Origin: Steinernema hermaphroditum
Lineage: Eukaryota; Nematoda; Chromadorea; Rhabditida; Steinernematidae
DNA: 64,000 bases
Direction: 5' to 3'
Assembly (NCBI GenBank): GCA_030435675.1
Contig: CM059622.1
Span: forward strand, 2,790,001-2,854,000
How positions within the stretch are numbered: the first letter of the stretch is position 1; the number at the start of each line of letters is the position of its first letter. The translations under genes and the position numbers were made by a program. Shown piece after piece: positions 11,000-21,690 of the stretch. The notes under the pieces are model-generated. The model made no database searches. It saw nothing but the letters and a program-made list of their open reading frames with translations, and was not told the origin of the DNA.

Positions 11000-12194
11000 G
11001 ATCTCTCCCGATTGGGCAAAGCGAAAACATTTATTTGTATTAAACATACAAAAAGAAATAAATATATTTAGAAGCAAACAAAAGTGTCTTATAAATTCGT
11101 GCTTTCCTCGTCGAGTACATGTACGTAGGAGTCGAAGCGGGGTGATACAAGGGCTTGTTGATTGAGTTCAGGAACGTTCGCGCTGGTTTTTTGTATCTAC
11201 TATGGCCGACGCTGAGAGGTGAGCACGAACTCTATCATTGTTATGAGAAGTCAGTTTATAGTGTTCATGTGCTGAATGAGTTTATTGCGTTTCAGCTGCC
11301 CATTAAAAATGATACAGGATAGTTTGATTACAGGCTATCATAAACGTGTAAGAGTTTGCGGGACGAAAACTGTGGAACCATTTTCAGTCGTGGGGAGCTC
11401 GCGGATGATCCCAGAATTGATCTCCTTGAAACTGCTTCTTGAATTTAAGAGATATCCCACAAGCTCGGAACGACAAGAGATTACGTCCAGATGATGACAA
11501 CAATTGACAATAACCCTTGCGTTACCCCTTTTTTGAGTATTCTTCCAAGCACGTTTTGGTAACACAAAAGCGGCTTGCTTGGCATTTGATTTTGGTTTTC
11601 AAAGGTACCCTTGAGTTGCAGAACTGTGCGTGAAATGTGCCGAAAAAAACGGTCGGAGCAAAAAGGTATATAAAGGCGAAAGGGTATATAGTATTGAAGA
11701 AGGGAAGCCACTATGATCTGATAATAGAGGGACAGTCCTAAAATTCAATTGAGCCAGTTATTAATTGTTGTCAAATGTTGTTATTTGTCGGCGGACTCGT
11801 TTCGATCACTGGTGAGATGTGCGCATCAGATGATGAGATTTTGTTGTCTACGTTGACTCTTCCTCTATGCGAGATTCTGCGCGTTAATGTGTGTCTTCTG
11901 CGATCGAAATCCGCTCTTTGTTTTTGGCAACAAAACAAAATCGGTGTATGAGAATATTTTAAGAAGTGCATACTCTAGTAGCACAAAGCACAGTGCATGT
12001 ATTTCTTTTATTAAAAACATGCCTGGTTCTTTATAAAATATTAAAGGACAACAAGGACGTGGAGATAAGTGATACTGAGAAAAGCATGATGGGAAAAATG
12101 GTGAGAAAAAACAAATACATCGGGCGTATAATGTACCGCGGTTGTTATGTATAAAAAATAAATCGTCATTCTCAATTTAATAGGCACAACAACT
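11000..12194. other. Intergenic region
   Basis: No supported gene. The short open frames have no motif or splice partner. Direct GGTATATA motifs occur at 11664-11690. The stretch just before 12195 reads TTTAATAG followed by GCACAACAACT and the ATG, so it may hold a splice or trans-splice acceptor. Confidence 0.5.
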
Positions 12195-13148
12195 ATGTCT
12201 GACCAGTCTTACGAGACCATTTACAACCGTGTTCTTGACGTCACCGCTGTAATCCATGTTCCTCTAAAAATCTTCACTGTACTCATCATGATTCGGCACA
12301 CACCCCCGGAAATGAAGTATTTGTCATATCTTCTCCTGGATGGAATGCTCTGGAATCTTGTTGCAAACATCATTTTCATATTCATACACCTCACCCCGAT
12401 GTTTCCGGCGGAATGCCTTCGGGCCGACGGAATTATTCGCTATTTCGCTAACAATGAATTCCTGTACCACGCTCTGTTCCTGGCCGTATTCTACTGTATT
12501 ATGAATTGTGGCATAGCTATGGCTTCGGCATTCTACTACCGCTATATCATCTTTGCGTTCCCACAACGGGCGTCCAAAATAAAGCTTTCTTGTATTGTTG
12601 TATATCACGTTATTGTTCATCTTGGCGTACTACCACCTTTCTGTTTCGTATATATTCAATGGATCGAGCCCTACTCTGCTTATCCCCTGCGAGATGAACT
12701 CCCACCACCCAGTGGCCTGTTCTGCTTCAAACCGTTCGGGTGGGGGAAGAACCTGACTGTTCTGCTTTTCCTTTTGGCCATAGCTTTTCTTTTAATATCA
12801 GCGCTTATCAGCGCCGTTCTCCTGCTCAGAAGCATCGAGAAGAAGAAGACGGTCATGCACCAATCGTTGCTCGACAGACATCGCAAAATCATCTGGACTT
12901 TCCTGGCCATCATGAGTGTACCAATAGTGTTTGGTGCCATCCCGCTCATCGTCGGCATTGTAACAGTATTGTACCCCAGTCTACCGTACGCCCGATGGAT
13001 TGGAACGGTTTGCATCGTTCTACTAGCGAATCACGGGGCTCTGCAAGCGATTCTTATGATTATCGCCGTGATACCATATCGAGAAGGAGCACTAGGAATT
13101 ATACGTCGGATGTTTTGTTGCCGGCGCAATCGAGTCGATCCTCGTTGA
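12195..13148 (+). CDS. Seven-TM chemoreceptor, Srh/Sri-like, intronless
   Basis: Uninterrupted 317-aa frame with seven hydrophobic segments. The family marks are the PLKIFTVLIMIRHTPPEMK region between TM1 and the first loop (Srh-type 'TP..M'), a Cys-containing loop after PMFPAEC, GLFCFKPFGW before TM5, and the C-terminal IPYREGALGIIRR, matching the PYR motif at the end of TM7 in the Str superfamily. Such receptors are ciliary or plasma-membrane chemosensors in amphid neurons; the ligand cannot be read. It lacks introns, unlike neighbouring genes. An AATAAA at 13250 lies downstream. A paralogue is at 14575. Family assignment is firm at superfamily level and less so for Srh versus Sri. Confidence 0.85.
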   Translation: MSDQSYETIYNRVLDVTAVIHVPLKIFTVLIMIRHTPPEMKYLSYLLLDGMLWNLVANIIFIFIHLTPMFPAECLRADGIIRYFANNEFLYHALFLAVFYCIMNCGIAMASAFYYRYIIFAFPQRASKIKLSCIVVYHVIVHLGVLPPFCFVYIQWIEPYSAYPLRDELPPPSGLFCFKPFGWGKNLTVLLFLLAIAFLLISALISAVLLLRSIEKKKTVMHQSLLDRHRKIIWTFLAIMSVPIVFGAIPLIVGIVTVLYPSLPYARWIGTVCIVLLANHGALQAILMIIAVIPYREGALGIIRRMFCCRRNRVDPR

Positions 13149-13456
13149 TGTTCTTGTGTTAGTGTGTTCAAACCTTATTGAACTTGTGTCTTTTTATCGG
13201 CTGCAAAGAGACGTCCTCTGTTGTCATGCAAGGCGCCTTTGATTAATGAAATAAAATCGGGAAGTCGTTGTATCGTACTCGTACGTATTGTGAGCGCAAT
13301 ATCCACTTAATAACGTTTTTTATGTTCCCTGCCCAAGCTTGGTACTGAGAGGACCTGTGATCTCTGTTAAAACTTGGGCAATTAAACCTTCATAACAAAA
13401 GTTTCTGATCGTTCGCTAAGTGAATGTTGCAGGAGGAACACTTCTGAGCGTTTTGA
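13149..13456. other. Intergenic, 3' of chemoreceptor
   Basis: Contains the presumed polyadenylation signal AATAAA at 13250-13255. I see nothing else. Confidence 0.5.
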
Positions 13457-14009
13457 TCATAGTGCACATGATTCGGTCGATGGTAAACCATCGCAATCAG
13501 TAATCCTAAAAATGGTTGTGCCCCGTTTGGGCAGACGATGACCGGATGATCTTGGAATGACGTTGTCATCGAAAGTTGAACCCGCCACGCCAGAGATCGG
13601 ATTTTCGATCTGCTCGACCACCCGCCAAGCTTGGTTGCAATGTCGATATCTCCGTCTGAAGGCGCTAATCACCTTCGCTGCTTCGATAGCACAAATGGCA
13701 ATCTACAGACACTAGTCCTAACAATTTAATTGTGCTAAAAAAAGAGTGCAGAGGAGGTAGACACATAGAATAATAGCATAACACAATGACTCAAAATGGT
13801 GCGAACATCACGCTTTCAAATCATAATCTGTTTTCAGTCGAACGACAATTTCCCCCAACGGCAAGTACAAATCGAATAAGTGTGAATAACACCACAATAA
13901 CTAACAAAGAAGTAGTAATGCGGATCTTAATCCAGCTATTGCGGAAGAAGGAATAAACATTAACTTTCTTTCGAGCTTTCACGAAGTGATACTCTTGGAT
14001 CTGCGGCAT
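13457..14009 (-). CDS. Possible single-TM protein, unrecognised
   Basis: Two open stretches may belong together. The upstream one, from an ATG at 14009, reads MPQIQEYHFVKARKKVNVY, then a strong hydrophobic helix (ITTSLLVIVVLFTLIRFVLAV). The downstream one, after a CTGTAG acceptor near 13707, reads IAICAIEAAKVISAFRRRYR and continues to a stop at 13457. The donor joining them is not obvious (GTTGGG at best). Both pieces have protein-like composition, but I recognise no family. It sits between the two paralogous chemoreceptors. It may be a remnant of a receptor or no gene at all. Confidence 0.25.
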
Positions 14010-14139
14010 ACGCCGCGCAAGATTGGAAGCGCGACAATGGGGCACAGTTCATCCGTGGCACAGACGTCGGAATTGATGTCAACCTTCGACAGTAATCGAA
14101 GGGAGTCGGTGGAGTACAGAGCTGAAAGTCATTTGTAAT

Positions 14140-14330
14140 GCGGCTGGCGACGCGGGTATAGTTGGGTAGTGTCTATGGCCTTCTTGGTCAGATGGATAAC
14201 AGTACAGCTCTCTGGTGTTCCAGGCCTTCTGGGAGCCGGGACGATCATTGCGCCAAGAAAGACGGTCATTTCCGTGAGAGCGAACAGACGACCTGACCGA
14301 AGGACGAAAAACGATCGCTCTTTTTCATCC
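14140..14330 (+). repeat. Dispersed repeat R3 (short X plus Y)
   Basis: GGCTGGCGACGCGG, then CCAGGCCTTCTGGGAGCCGG and GAACGATCGCTC occur in the same order as in the fuller copy at 7740-8035. It lies upstream of the second chemoreceptor. Confidence 0.7.
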
Positions 14331-14574
14331 TACAAATGTGGATATATTTTTGTGACACTTGACGCCATTCACACAGATCGTCATCCTGCGCCGTCAAGTC
14401 AGTATTCCGTCATGTATTCATCATATGTACGCGACGCACTATATGTTATTCTATTGCCACAAAAGCATACAATGGCACAGGAACAATACATAAGAGAAAC
14501 ACCTAACATTGTAGCATAACCCGACGCTCACTAGACGATTGGTTTCCATTCAGCCGGCACAACTGCTCTCAAGC

Positions 14575-15522
14575 ATGCCCAACGAGGCCTATGAGGTTCT
14601 CTACAACCGTGTCCTTGATGTCAGCGCCGTAATTCACTTCCCCTTCAAACTTTTCACTATGGCAATTGTCATACGGTATACACCGGCCGACATACGCTAC
14701 TTGTCCTACTTTCTTCTGGATGAAATGATGTGGAACCTTGTTGGCAACACCGTTTTCGCATTTATACATCTGCATCCGATGTTTCCTGCGGAATGTTTCC
14801 GTGCCGAGAGCATCGTGAGCTTCTTGGATGGAAACGAAGTCCTCGATCACACGATGTTCTTCGTGCTTCTCCTCTGTGTGCCTAACTGTGGCATCGCCAT
14901 CAGTTCCACCTTCCACTATCGCTACATCATCTTCGCCTTTCCGCAGCAAGCGTCCAACATCAAGCCTTCTTGGGTCATCGCTCTCTGCGCGGCTGTTCAC
15001 TTGTGTAGCGTGCCAACCTTCTGTTATTTATATCTTCAGTGGATAGTTCCCTATTCTAGCTATCCTCTAAAAGAGGAACTGCCACAATCCGGCGGGCTGT
15101 TTTGCTTTAAGCCCTTCGGTTGGGAGAAGATTGCCTTTGTGGCGTTTCTATCAACGATTGTCGTCTTGACGGGCTCCGGGCTTGTAAGTGCGGCTCTACT
15201 TCTGAGAAGTATCGAAAACAAGAAAGGCTCACTGCACAAAGGAGTGCTCAACAAACACAAAGAAGTCATCTACACTTTTCTTGCAGTCATGTGTGTCCCG
15301 ATATTCTTTGGTGGTTTCCCGTTCATGTGCACTGTCATGACATGTCTATACCCTCATCTACCGTATGCTCGATGGGTGTACATGATTTCTGTTGTGGCAG
15401 TGGCAAATCATGGTAGTCTTCAGGCCATTGTTTTGATTTTCGCTGTGAGACCGTATCGAAAGGCAGCGCTGAAGATCTTGCACAGGTTGTTTCCGTTCGG
15501 GACTAAAGTGACTACCTTGTAA
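14575..15522 (+). CDS. Seven-TM chemoreceptor, Srh/Sri-like, paralogue of 12195
   Basis: Intact intronless frame of 315 aa. I chose the ATG at 14575 because MPNEAYEVLYNRVLDV aligns with MSDQSYETIYNRVLDV of the gene at 12195; the frame extends 12 codons upstream, but that part contains TTCCATTCAG, a likely splice or trans-splice acceptor. Shared marks are HPMFPAEC, GLFCFKPFGW, YPHLPYARWV and the PYR end motif (VRPYRKAALKIL). Similarity to the neighbour is high throughout, so this is a tandem duplication within an intronless lineage. The Srh/Sri-like subfamily is inferred. AATAAA follows at 15570. Confidence 0.85.
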   Translation: MPNEAYEVLYNRVLDVSAVIHFPFKLFTMAIVIRYTPADIRYLSYFLLDEMMWNLVGNTVFAFIHLHPMFPAECFRAESIVSFLDGNEVLDHTMFFVLLLCVPNCGIAISSTFHYRYIIFAFPQQASNIKPSWVIALCAAVHLCSVPTFCYLYLQWIVPYSSYPLKEELPQSGGLFCFKPFGWEKIAFVAFLSTIVVLTGSGLVSAALLLRSIENKKGSLHKGVLNKHKEVIYTFLAVMCVPIFFGGFPFMCTVMTCLYPHLPYARWVYMISVVAVANHGSLQAIVLIFAVRPYRKAALKILHRLFPFGTKVTTL

Positions 15523-15822
15523 AACATGTACTTGTTATGAATGGCTCGAAATCAAGATAAATGACTGAAAATAAATCATTGCGGTTTTGTAGAGATATCA
15601 CGGTGGCTTGTGTTCGCTCTTCTGAATCCCATGGAAATCTCGTAGTTCTTCTGAATTGCGAGCTGCTTTATTATAACTTCCAGGGGACATAACATATATG
15701 TAGTTTCTATGGCAACGGAATGAAAACAATGAAATGATAAATAGAACGTCTGAACGCTTAAGAAAAAGACGAATTCATCAATGCTATCTACATATATAAA
15801 CAGCGGAGGAACCACTTCCGTT

Positions 15823-15895
15823 GCCATGATAGCTCAGTTGGGAGAGCGTTAGACTGAAGATCTAAAGGTCGCCGGTTCGATCCCGGCTCGTGGCA
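15823..15895 (+). tRNA. tRNA-Phe (GAA)
   Basis: Complete cloverleaf of 73 bases including the discriminator A. The acceptor stem pairs GCCATGA with TCGTGGC (one T-G pair). The D arm is AGCTCAGTTGGGAGAGC, the anticodon loop CTGAAGA gives GAA, and the T arm contains GGTTCGATCC. It closely resembles Caenorhabditis tRNA-Phe. The stretch 15523-15822 before it holds only an AATAAA at 15570. Confidence 0.95.
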
Positions 15896-16008
15896 TTTTT
15901 GAACCATTTTTATGTCGACGCATGCACCTTACCTTACGTCGTGGATAGGACGCTTCCTGTCCATTCGCCTGAGGACGATATGATATGGCATGATGTGTTG
16001 CGTTGCGT

Positions 16009-16081
16009 GATCTCGTGGTGTAGTGGTTATCACATCTGTCTAACACACAGAAGGCCGGCGGTTCGAGCCCGCCCGAGATCA
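16009..16081 (+). tRNA. tRNA-Val (AAC)
   Basis: 73 bases with acceptor GATCTCG/CGAGATC and anticodon loop CTAACAC giving AAC. The T arm CGGCGGTTCGAGCCCGCC is perfect. U8 and the other conserved bases are present. This is the cleanest of four full-length Val copies in the window. Confidence 0.95.
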
Positions 16082-17006
16082 GAACTTTTTGGTGTTTTGT
16101 GCAAAAACAGTTGTCATAACATGGTACCTCAAGCTTCAAGCTCAAAGGAAGCAACGAGAACAGTAGCCTTTTTTTGGGTTCTGCTTTCGTGCTGTTCTTG
16201 ATACTGATCTTCACTATTAAAGTATTTTATTTCGTTTCGTCACGATGTGTCAAGGTTTGATCACCCAAGTTTCAAAACACCACGGGAACAAATCTTTTTC
16301 ACGACAAGGCGAGCGGAATATGGGACAGGAGACACTGATCGGACTGAGAGGACGTTTGTTTGGTGGGCAAAAGTCTCTTTCGATCCCCTAACATCGCTTT
16401 TGCTTCCATCGCTTGCCCCTCGACGACGATGAGCTGTTCCTCTTTTTTCCCATCGTTGCATGAGAACGATTTCGCATTATCCTTCTCTCAGCCCAGAAGC
16501 ACAAAGCTGGGCCCTGATAAGTTATGTCTCCCAGGTTGCCAGAGAGGTTCATCCGAAAAAGGAGCTGAACCCATCTAGTACTTCCTCGGTGGAAGACCAC
16601 TTCCTTCGCTTGGACAGCGCTAGTGCAGAAGCAGGATCCATACCACACGATCGTCTAGGGGACTAGGGATATGGCAAATCGTTGGGTGACAACCGCACCG
16701 TCTCGAAGAAGATCAATCACTAGCAGCTACGGCCAGAGATGGGCCCGAACGGATCGGATCGGCTGTTTACCGGAGATACATGTCTGCTTGACCATTTGTT
16801 CAACGAAGTGCCTATCGAACAACAAGACGTACAACGCAAGGAATCCGGCTGCGTGAGAAGTCATCCCGAAGATCGGCGACGCTCTGAGGATCACCGAGGA
16901 AGACCAAGGACCCATCTCTCCAAAACAAAGCAAAAGGTATTTCTTCAACAAATATGTACACATCGTTACATCTCTGATTTTGCTCCATAAAGGTTTTGCT
17001 AAATAC
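16082..17006. other. Intergenic region
   Basis: No gene supported. Several frames of 60-86 codons are open on both strands, but none has a start context, splice partner or recognisable domain. Confidence 0.5.
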
Positions 17007-17721
17007 CTAGTACACCTTGATCTCGTTCATTGGATTCTTCGATTTTTGTCCGGGATGACGTATATAATCGGGCATCTCCTCGTTTGTGTAAACAGCATTC
17101 GGGTATTCCCTTTGCATGTATCGCACGGGCTGATCACGTTGACGTAGAAAACGCAGGTGCATGAAGAAGAAGTGAATGAGGGTGGGAAGGAAGAGCAGCA
17201 TCATGATAATACCGAATCCGGCTCCGTAGATATCTAAAACTTATACTTGTCAAAACAAAACTTTTCAAAGAGGGCTTATACACTCAGGATATTGGACCAT
17301 GAGAACGACGAAGAAGATAATTCCGATCGTGAACATGATGATCTAAAGTAGATGTATAGGTGTAAGTTCAGAAAGGATAGAGTTCACTTGGTAGATGAGA
17401 TATATTCCTATCAGGAATTGACTTCTTTTGGTCGCGTTTCTGTCCACCACGGCCATAGTCAAGAGGAAATGAATCACTCCGCCTATGATATTCATGGCAA
17501 GAAGGAGGTAGAGGGCCGATTTAAGAGGATTTCCCTCTTCCATGTTGATGTTTCTGGAGAGGATAACGACGACTCCAACGGTGAAGAGCAGCAAGAAGGT
17601 CCAGCTGAACAGAAGCATCGCGTAAACAGTCCATTTCTATAAAATCTACTCAGTAATAACTAATCGAGTAAAAATATACCTTATGTGCGCTAGCACCACC
17701 AAAAGGAATAAGGAAAATCAT
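17007..17721 (-). CDS. Four-TM membrane protein (tetraspan cluster)
   Basis: Exons 17721-17680, 17636-17388, 17342-17282 and 17233-17007, with phases 0, 0 and 1 and all borders GT-AG; 191 aa. TM1 is YAMLLFSWTFLLLFTVGVVV, TM2 is SALYLLLAMNIIGGVIHFLL, TM3 comes from the short third exon (FTIGIIFFVVLMV) and TM4 is GIIMMLLFLPTLIHFFF. The cytoplasmic C-terminus is polar and Tyr-rich (YMQREYPNAVYTNEEMPDYI). Its second and third exons (249+61 nt) sum to exactly the 310-nt second exon of the genes at 19797 and 21691, so they share one ancestral exon plan. There is no PPxY tail. Function is unknown; it is related only by fold and exon plan to the other cluster members. Confidence 0.8.
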
Positions 17722-17938
17722 GGTTTATGATGCGAGCTGTGGTTGGAAGACGAAAAATATTTTGTCGCAACACAGAAAATCCGGTTTGAGCCCACCTGAC
17801 TCACGACGCTGTGATGAAATCGATCGATTGTTGGGCGAGGAGAAGTCAACTCCGTGAGTAGCAGATTGTTTACTTGGACCAAACGACCGTTCGTAGTGGG
17901 ACGAGTATCATGAAGAAATGTAAAAATAGTAAAGATTT

Positions 17939-18012
17939 TGCCGCCAGCAGGGGTCGAACCTGCGACCTTGGGCTTATTAGACCCACGCTCTAACCGACTG
18001 AGCTATGGCGGC
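17939..18012 (-). tRNA. tRNA-Ile (AAT)
   Basis: 74 bases on the minus strand. Acceptor GCCGCCA/TGGCGGC, D arm AGCTCAGTCGGTTAGAGC, anticodon loop CTAATAA giving AAT, T arm GCAGGTTCGACCCCTGC. A short piece of its 5' end (GAGCTATGGCGGC) is repeated at about 18102-18114. Confidence 0.9.
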
Positions 18013-18206
18013 TGCTGACATTTGCAAGCATGAAGGTGACTACCTTCAGAAATGCCTGCGTTCCTCTAGGAGGAATTTCAAACATTGAAAGAGAGGTGAT
18101 TGAGCTATGGCGGCCGATGTTGTGTCGCTAGAGCAACCAGTTGTCAATAGTGATGGAATGTGACTGGAGTTAATCGTATGTAAATGATGACTGTGATGTT
18201 CCCTGT

Positions 18207-18288
18207 GGCGAGATGGCCGAGCGGTCTAAGGCGCTGGTTTAAGGCACCAGTCTCTTCGGAGGCGTGGGTTCGAATCCCACTCTCGTCA
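18207..18288 (+). tRNA. tRNA-Leu (TAA)
   Basis: 82-base class II tRNA. Acceptor GGCGAGA/TCTCGTC has one G-T pair. The anticodon loop is TTTAAGG (anticodon TAA), the long variable arm contains TCTCTTCGGAG, and the T arm is GTGGGTTCGAATCCCAC. Confidence 0.93.
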
Positions 18289-18439
18289 AAATCTTTTTCT
18301 TTCTGAATTCGCCTCTGATACGTTCAGAATTTGATTTCGATTGATTTGATTGATTCAACTTAACAACCCAATATTTCGCATTGATTGGTTATTTATTTGG
18401 GTAAATAAGTTTACTCATCGCAGACGTCGATCGTAGACC

Positions 18440-18939
18440 TCATTCTATGGCAACATAGTGGGCGCGATTCCCCCCTTTGAGCACGAAACCGTAAATAACT
18501 AGAAAGACAAGTACGGCGATGTCAATAGAGCTAGCGATAGAGACGAAGGTGTACGATTCGACGTGCCAGTAGAGCGGAATCCTGTAGACACCGTAGGTGG
18601 CAGAGCCACTCGTGCTTATGAGTAGCTAAAGTTTGACGTAATAGACCACTACTTTAGCGACACTTACCCTTAGCACAACGAAAATGATGTATGGGACAAT
18701 ATCCATTTCCGTTCTAGTGAAATAAGTCGTAGAGTAGTAGTGATAATAGGCCACGTTGAGCGCGCCAAAAAAGCCCAAAATAGAGGAATACATGTAGTTG
18801 AGCTTCATGGCAACAAGAAGCATAACATAGAGCCGAAAGAACAAATCAACTGCGAGGATCGTTCTGAAGTAGTCCTGAAATAGGTTTTGTCCTGAGTTTG
18901 AGTTGCGCGGCGTACCTTGATGTTGATGGATGAAGCCAT
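18440..18939 (-). CDS. Four-TM membrane protein (71-codon-exon branch)
   Basis: Exons 18939-18916 (MASSINIK), 18874-18668 (69 codons) and 18625-18440; both introns are phase 0, about 41-42 bp, GT-AG; 138 aa. Exon 2 holds two or three hydrophobic segments (LAVDLFFRLYVMLLVAM, SILGFFGALNVAYYHYY, IVPYIIFVVLR). Exon 3 holds the fourth (SSIDIAVLVFLVIYGFVL) and ends HYVAIE. The plan of a tiny first exon, a central exon of about 70 codons and a last exon is shared with the genes at 40023, 45884 and 47484. A TATA-like TATATAAA stands 36 bp upstream. There is no signal peptide or proline tail. Function is unknown. Confidence 0.75.
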
Positions 18940-18974
18940 AGTGAAGAGAATATGACTTTTTTCGAATGTTTCCC

Positions 18975-18982
18975 TTTATATA
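18975..18982 (-). promoter_or_regulatory. TATA-like box
   Basis: TATATAAA on the minus strand, 36 bases before the ATG at 18939. The position is comparable to the TATA-like motifs of the genes at 9870 and 46388. Confidence 0.45.
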
Positions 18983-19114
18983 GTGCGTGATTTAGAAAAG
19001 TTTGTACAATTTCTTAGAAGAAAAAGCGTGATCAAATAAAGAAAAGACGATGGGAATTCATAAGCACGACTTTCTTGAAAAGTTTCTTGTTTGCATATGG
19101 CTGTGAGGAAAGGA

Positions 19115-19342
19115 TTAGGGTAGGTGTTCCTTCAAGCTGGCAAAAGTAAACTTGAAGTCGTCGCTTTTCATCGTGACAAAATTTTCATCAAAAATGACGA
19201 TGATGACTAAACAGATCGATTTATTTGTTGGAGCAGCTAGAACGATATACGTAAATATGTAAATATGACTATGTACAGTCAACTTCGCCAACATAGCCCA
19301 AAATGCCTGCGTGGACGAAGTGGATAGTGTCTTGGCTGCCAT
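19115..19342 (-). CDS. Possible remnant of a four-TM gene
   Basis: From an ATG at 19342 the frame reads MAAKTLSTSSTQ, like the short first exons of the neighbours (MASSINIK, MASISCVPIS), then hydrophobic sequence (AFWAMLAKLTVHSHIYIFTY) before a stop at 19115. No donor is found that would continue it to a TM3-TM4 exon. It may be a truncated family member or chance. Confidence 0.2.
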   Translation of the reverse strand: MAAKTLSTSSTQAFWAMLAKLTVHSHIYIFTYIVLAAPTNKSICLVIIVIFDENFVTMKSDDFKFTFASLKEHLP

Positions 19343-19499
19343 GACGAAATGCAACAACACTTATTTATTTTTCGACCTCCGACTAGAGCTCATGGCAACT
19401 TTTCTGTCCAGCACTCCTCGAGATTTTCCCTTCAAAGGAATTTGAAAGCTCAAACAATTCTGTATATGATACAATTACGAACGCTGAAAATACCACCCT

Positions 19500-19660
19500 T
19501 CCGCAGGGCATAAAGCCGTTTCAACGGTCCCCTCTAAGATTTGGACCATTCCTTTGAAATAAGCTGGGATTTCCCTTCGGGAAACTTCGGGAGGAAACTT
19601 CAAGGTCGTTTCTTCGGGAGGAAACTCCAGGGTCGTTTTTGCACTGTGGGCCTAGTCCCG
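19500..19660. repeat. R2 fragment with 27-bp direct duplication
   Basis: AAAGCCGTTTCAACGGTCCC opens an R2-type array. Within it, the unit CTTCGGGAGGAAACTTCAAG (27 bp) occurs twice in tandem at about 19583-19637. Confidence 0.6.
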
Positions 19661-19796
19661 CTAAAAGCTCCATTCAAACTCTATTGCATTCTTCTCGATC
19701 GCGGGAATCACGACGTTCAACAAGATCAACTGTTATAGGATACAGAATTTTTTCTTTTTTATCCACCTGTGCCCCACCGGCGCCCCTCGACTGGAT

Positions 19797-20496
19797 TCAC
19801 AAACGGCGACTGGATTTACAAACAGGTACAGGAGCCGACGAACAAAGATGTTGAGAGTGCTCTGGTGGAGGCGCTGATGGCATCTGCTGTCCATAAGTGC
19901 CGGAACGGAAGGGATCTCCATGGACGACTTGCGTCGTTTGGCCACTTCTCATCCTCTGCACGAGAACTCTGTCGTAGGCGATGAAGAATCGTGCCGCTAA
20001 GAATTTCAAAGATATAAAGACTAGCAAAGGGTAGAACATTGCCCCTAGTTCTGAAATTTGATGTATTATAATGCATTTTTCAGTGAAAATCACTCACCGA
20101 TGTCGTAGTAAATTTTGAGAAATACCAGTCCAACTTCACCAATTATAACTATCAGAAGTTCGGACACAACATATATGGAGGTCAATATCTGAGGCCTAGC
20201 CATTTGGCTCTCCTTGGCGACAGCTATGGAAATACCGACATTGCACAGGAGCTCCCATGTGGAGAAGGCGAATCCAACATAGCAGGCGATCAGTACAGGA
20301 TGGCCACCGCCAAGGTATGACTTATTAACGAACAGAACGACAAAAGTGGCTGTTAGCAACGCCCAACACAACCAACTGAAAAGTGTGAAGAGGATCACCC
20401 AATGTCTCTAAATTACGCAGTATAATGAAGGAACATTTCCTGCAAAGGCACCCTTTCAGCGGGAGGTCGCCCCAGGTAAACAAAAAAGGCGAACAT
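19797..20496 (-). CDS. Four-TM protein with proline-rich tail, tandem copy 1
   Basis: Exons 20496-20452, 20407-20098 and 20050-19797, phases 0 and 1, GT-AG; about 202 aa. Exon 1 reads MFAFFVYLGRPPAER. Exon 2 has three hydrophobic helices: ILFTLFSWLCWALLTATFVV, ACYVGFAFSTWELLCNVGIS and SIYVVSELLIVIIGEVGLVF. Exon 3 gives TM4 (FYPLLVFISLKFLAARFFI), a basic stretch and a tail with MPSAPPPEHSQH. The tail has PPEH where the paralogue at 21691 has PPEY, so the WW-binding tyrosine may be lost. The duplication with 21691-22413 extends about 200 bp upstream of the ATG. Architecture suggests a LAPTM-like endolysosomal tetraspan, but homology to that family is not shown. Confidence 0.8.
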
Positions 20497-20796
20497 TCTC
20501 TAAGAGATGCCGAGCACCACGCAGCAAAGACACTTATAAATCGTGTGTGGTTAGCGCCGGGTGCTGACAGCACTTAAACCAATAATTCGTCATAGACAGT
20601 TTTGCGGTGTGATAAGGGACCGCTTTGCGAACGTAATCCGCTCATGTGAATAGTTTCGGATCACGTGATTTGAGTTCGCCAGCAGCGAGTTACCTCAAAA
20701 CCTTTCAGTTTCGGATCGGAACAGTACGCGGATGTCCTTTCTTATTCATTTTGTCCTTGGTGATGAGATTGTTCACACCGACTGGTTCTTTCATCT

Positions 20797-21291
20797 TCAG
20801 CAGTAGCCTTTCGAGGGGCGGAGACACGCTGCGTTAACGATCCGTTTATCCTTCGTATACGGCGCATGCCAGCCTGCAATACCGCGCATTTCGTTGGCAG
20901 TTAGCTTATCACGATGGACGGTAGGCGATGCTACTCTGCGGACACCTTCCAAAAACGTGTTGTTCAGAGTTGAGTCAGCTGAGTTTCGACCGGGCAAGAA
21001 CATGAGACTCCATTTGAGCGCCGACGATGCTGACAGGACGACGGAGAGAGATCCTGACTGATGGAAGAGGTATCCGAGGTAGGCGAGTACTTCAGCTTCT
21101 GTAGGGGCAATCGTAGACGTTACTCTCCATGAGCGGAACTTGGCCACATTGCAGTTCTGGAGAAGAGTCGACGGCTCTCTGGATACCCGGAGCGGTGTGA
21201 GAAGACGGCTGAGCACCTCAGGCGACAGGAACAGACCCGCAGCACTGCAGACTGCACTGAACGGGTCTAAATACAATGGAGAAAATCTGAC
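20797..21291 (-). mobile_element. Tyrosine-recombinase N-terminal fragment (Crypton/PAT/DIRS-like)
   Basis: The minus-strand frame of about 165 codons reads, after a GTGCAG acceptor at 21292, LYLDPFSAVCSAAGLFLSPE, then CNVAKFRSWRVTS, TEAEVLAYLGYLFHQSGSLS, VVLSASSALKWS, TFLEGVRRVASPT and LTANEMRGI. The order (an early W, the V-YL-YL segment, an S-hydrophobic helix, 'L.GV.R..' and 'LT..E') matches the core-binding SAM-like domain of tyrosine recombinases carried by eukaryotic transposons. The catalytic R-H-R-Y domain is missing, because the frame ends soon after LTANEM. It is inserted between the two tandem tetraspan genes. It may be a dead element or a captured exon. Confidence 0.6.
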
Positions 21292-21690
21292 CTGCACAGG
21301 GACGGGAGGGGGGAGGAGTATCCAAGACTATCAAAAGGTAAATTTCGAAAATAAGAAAAAATCTTGGAATCTTTTCATATGCGGTGTTTTCCCATATACT
21401 ACACTAGTAGGTGGTGCGGATCCGAATACCTGTCGGCTCAGAGCACTATCGTCGAGTGAGGGCCGTACTAGTCAATCGGTCACCGTATCGTATCCAACAG
21501 TCCAACAGCCTATAACAAGGTTCCACGACGGTTTCCGAATTCGTGCTCGCCCGTATTCATTGTGTGCTGCTCTCGAAAGTGCTGCTCGAATCCTGCTATG
21601 AGGTTAGCCGCATTCATGATAACCTATAATATCTGCTTTCAGGTAAACGAGAGGTTTATTTACATCGAATTTACAAATTAAGCAGCTCAT

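Noticed and set aside
15849..16214. Protein-like frames with ISGGLEPPAFCVLDRCDNH
   Set aside because: This peptide is the antisense translation of tRNA-Val and recurs at every copy of that tRNA.
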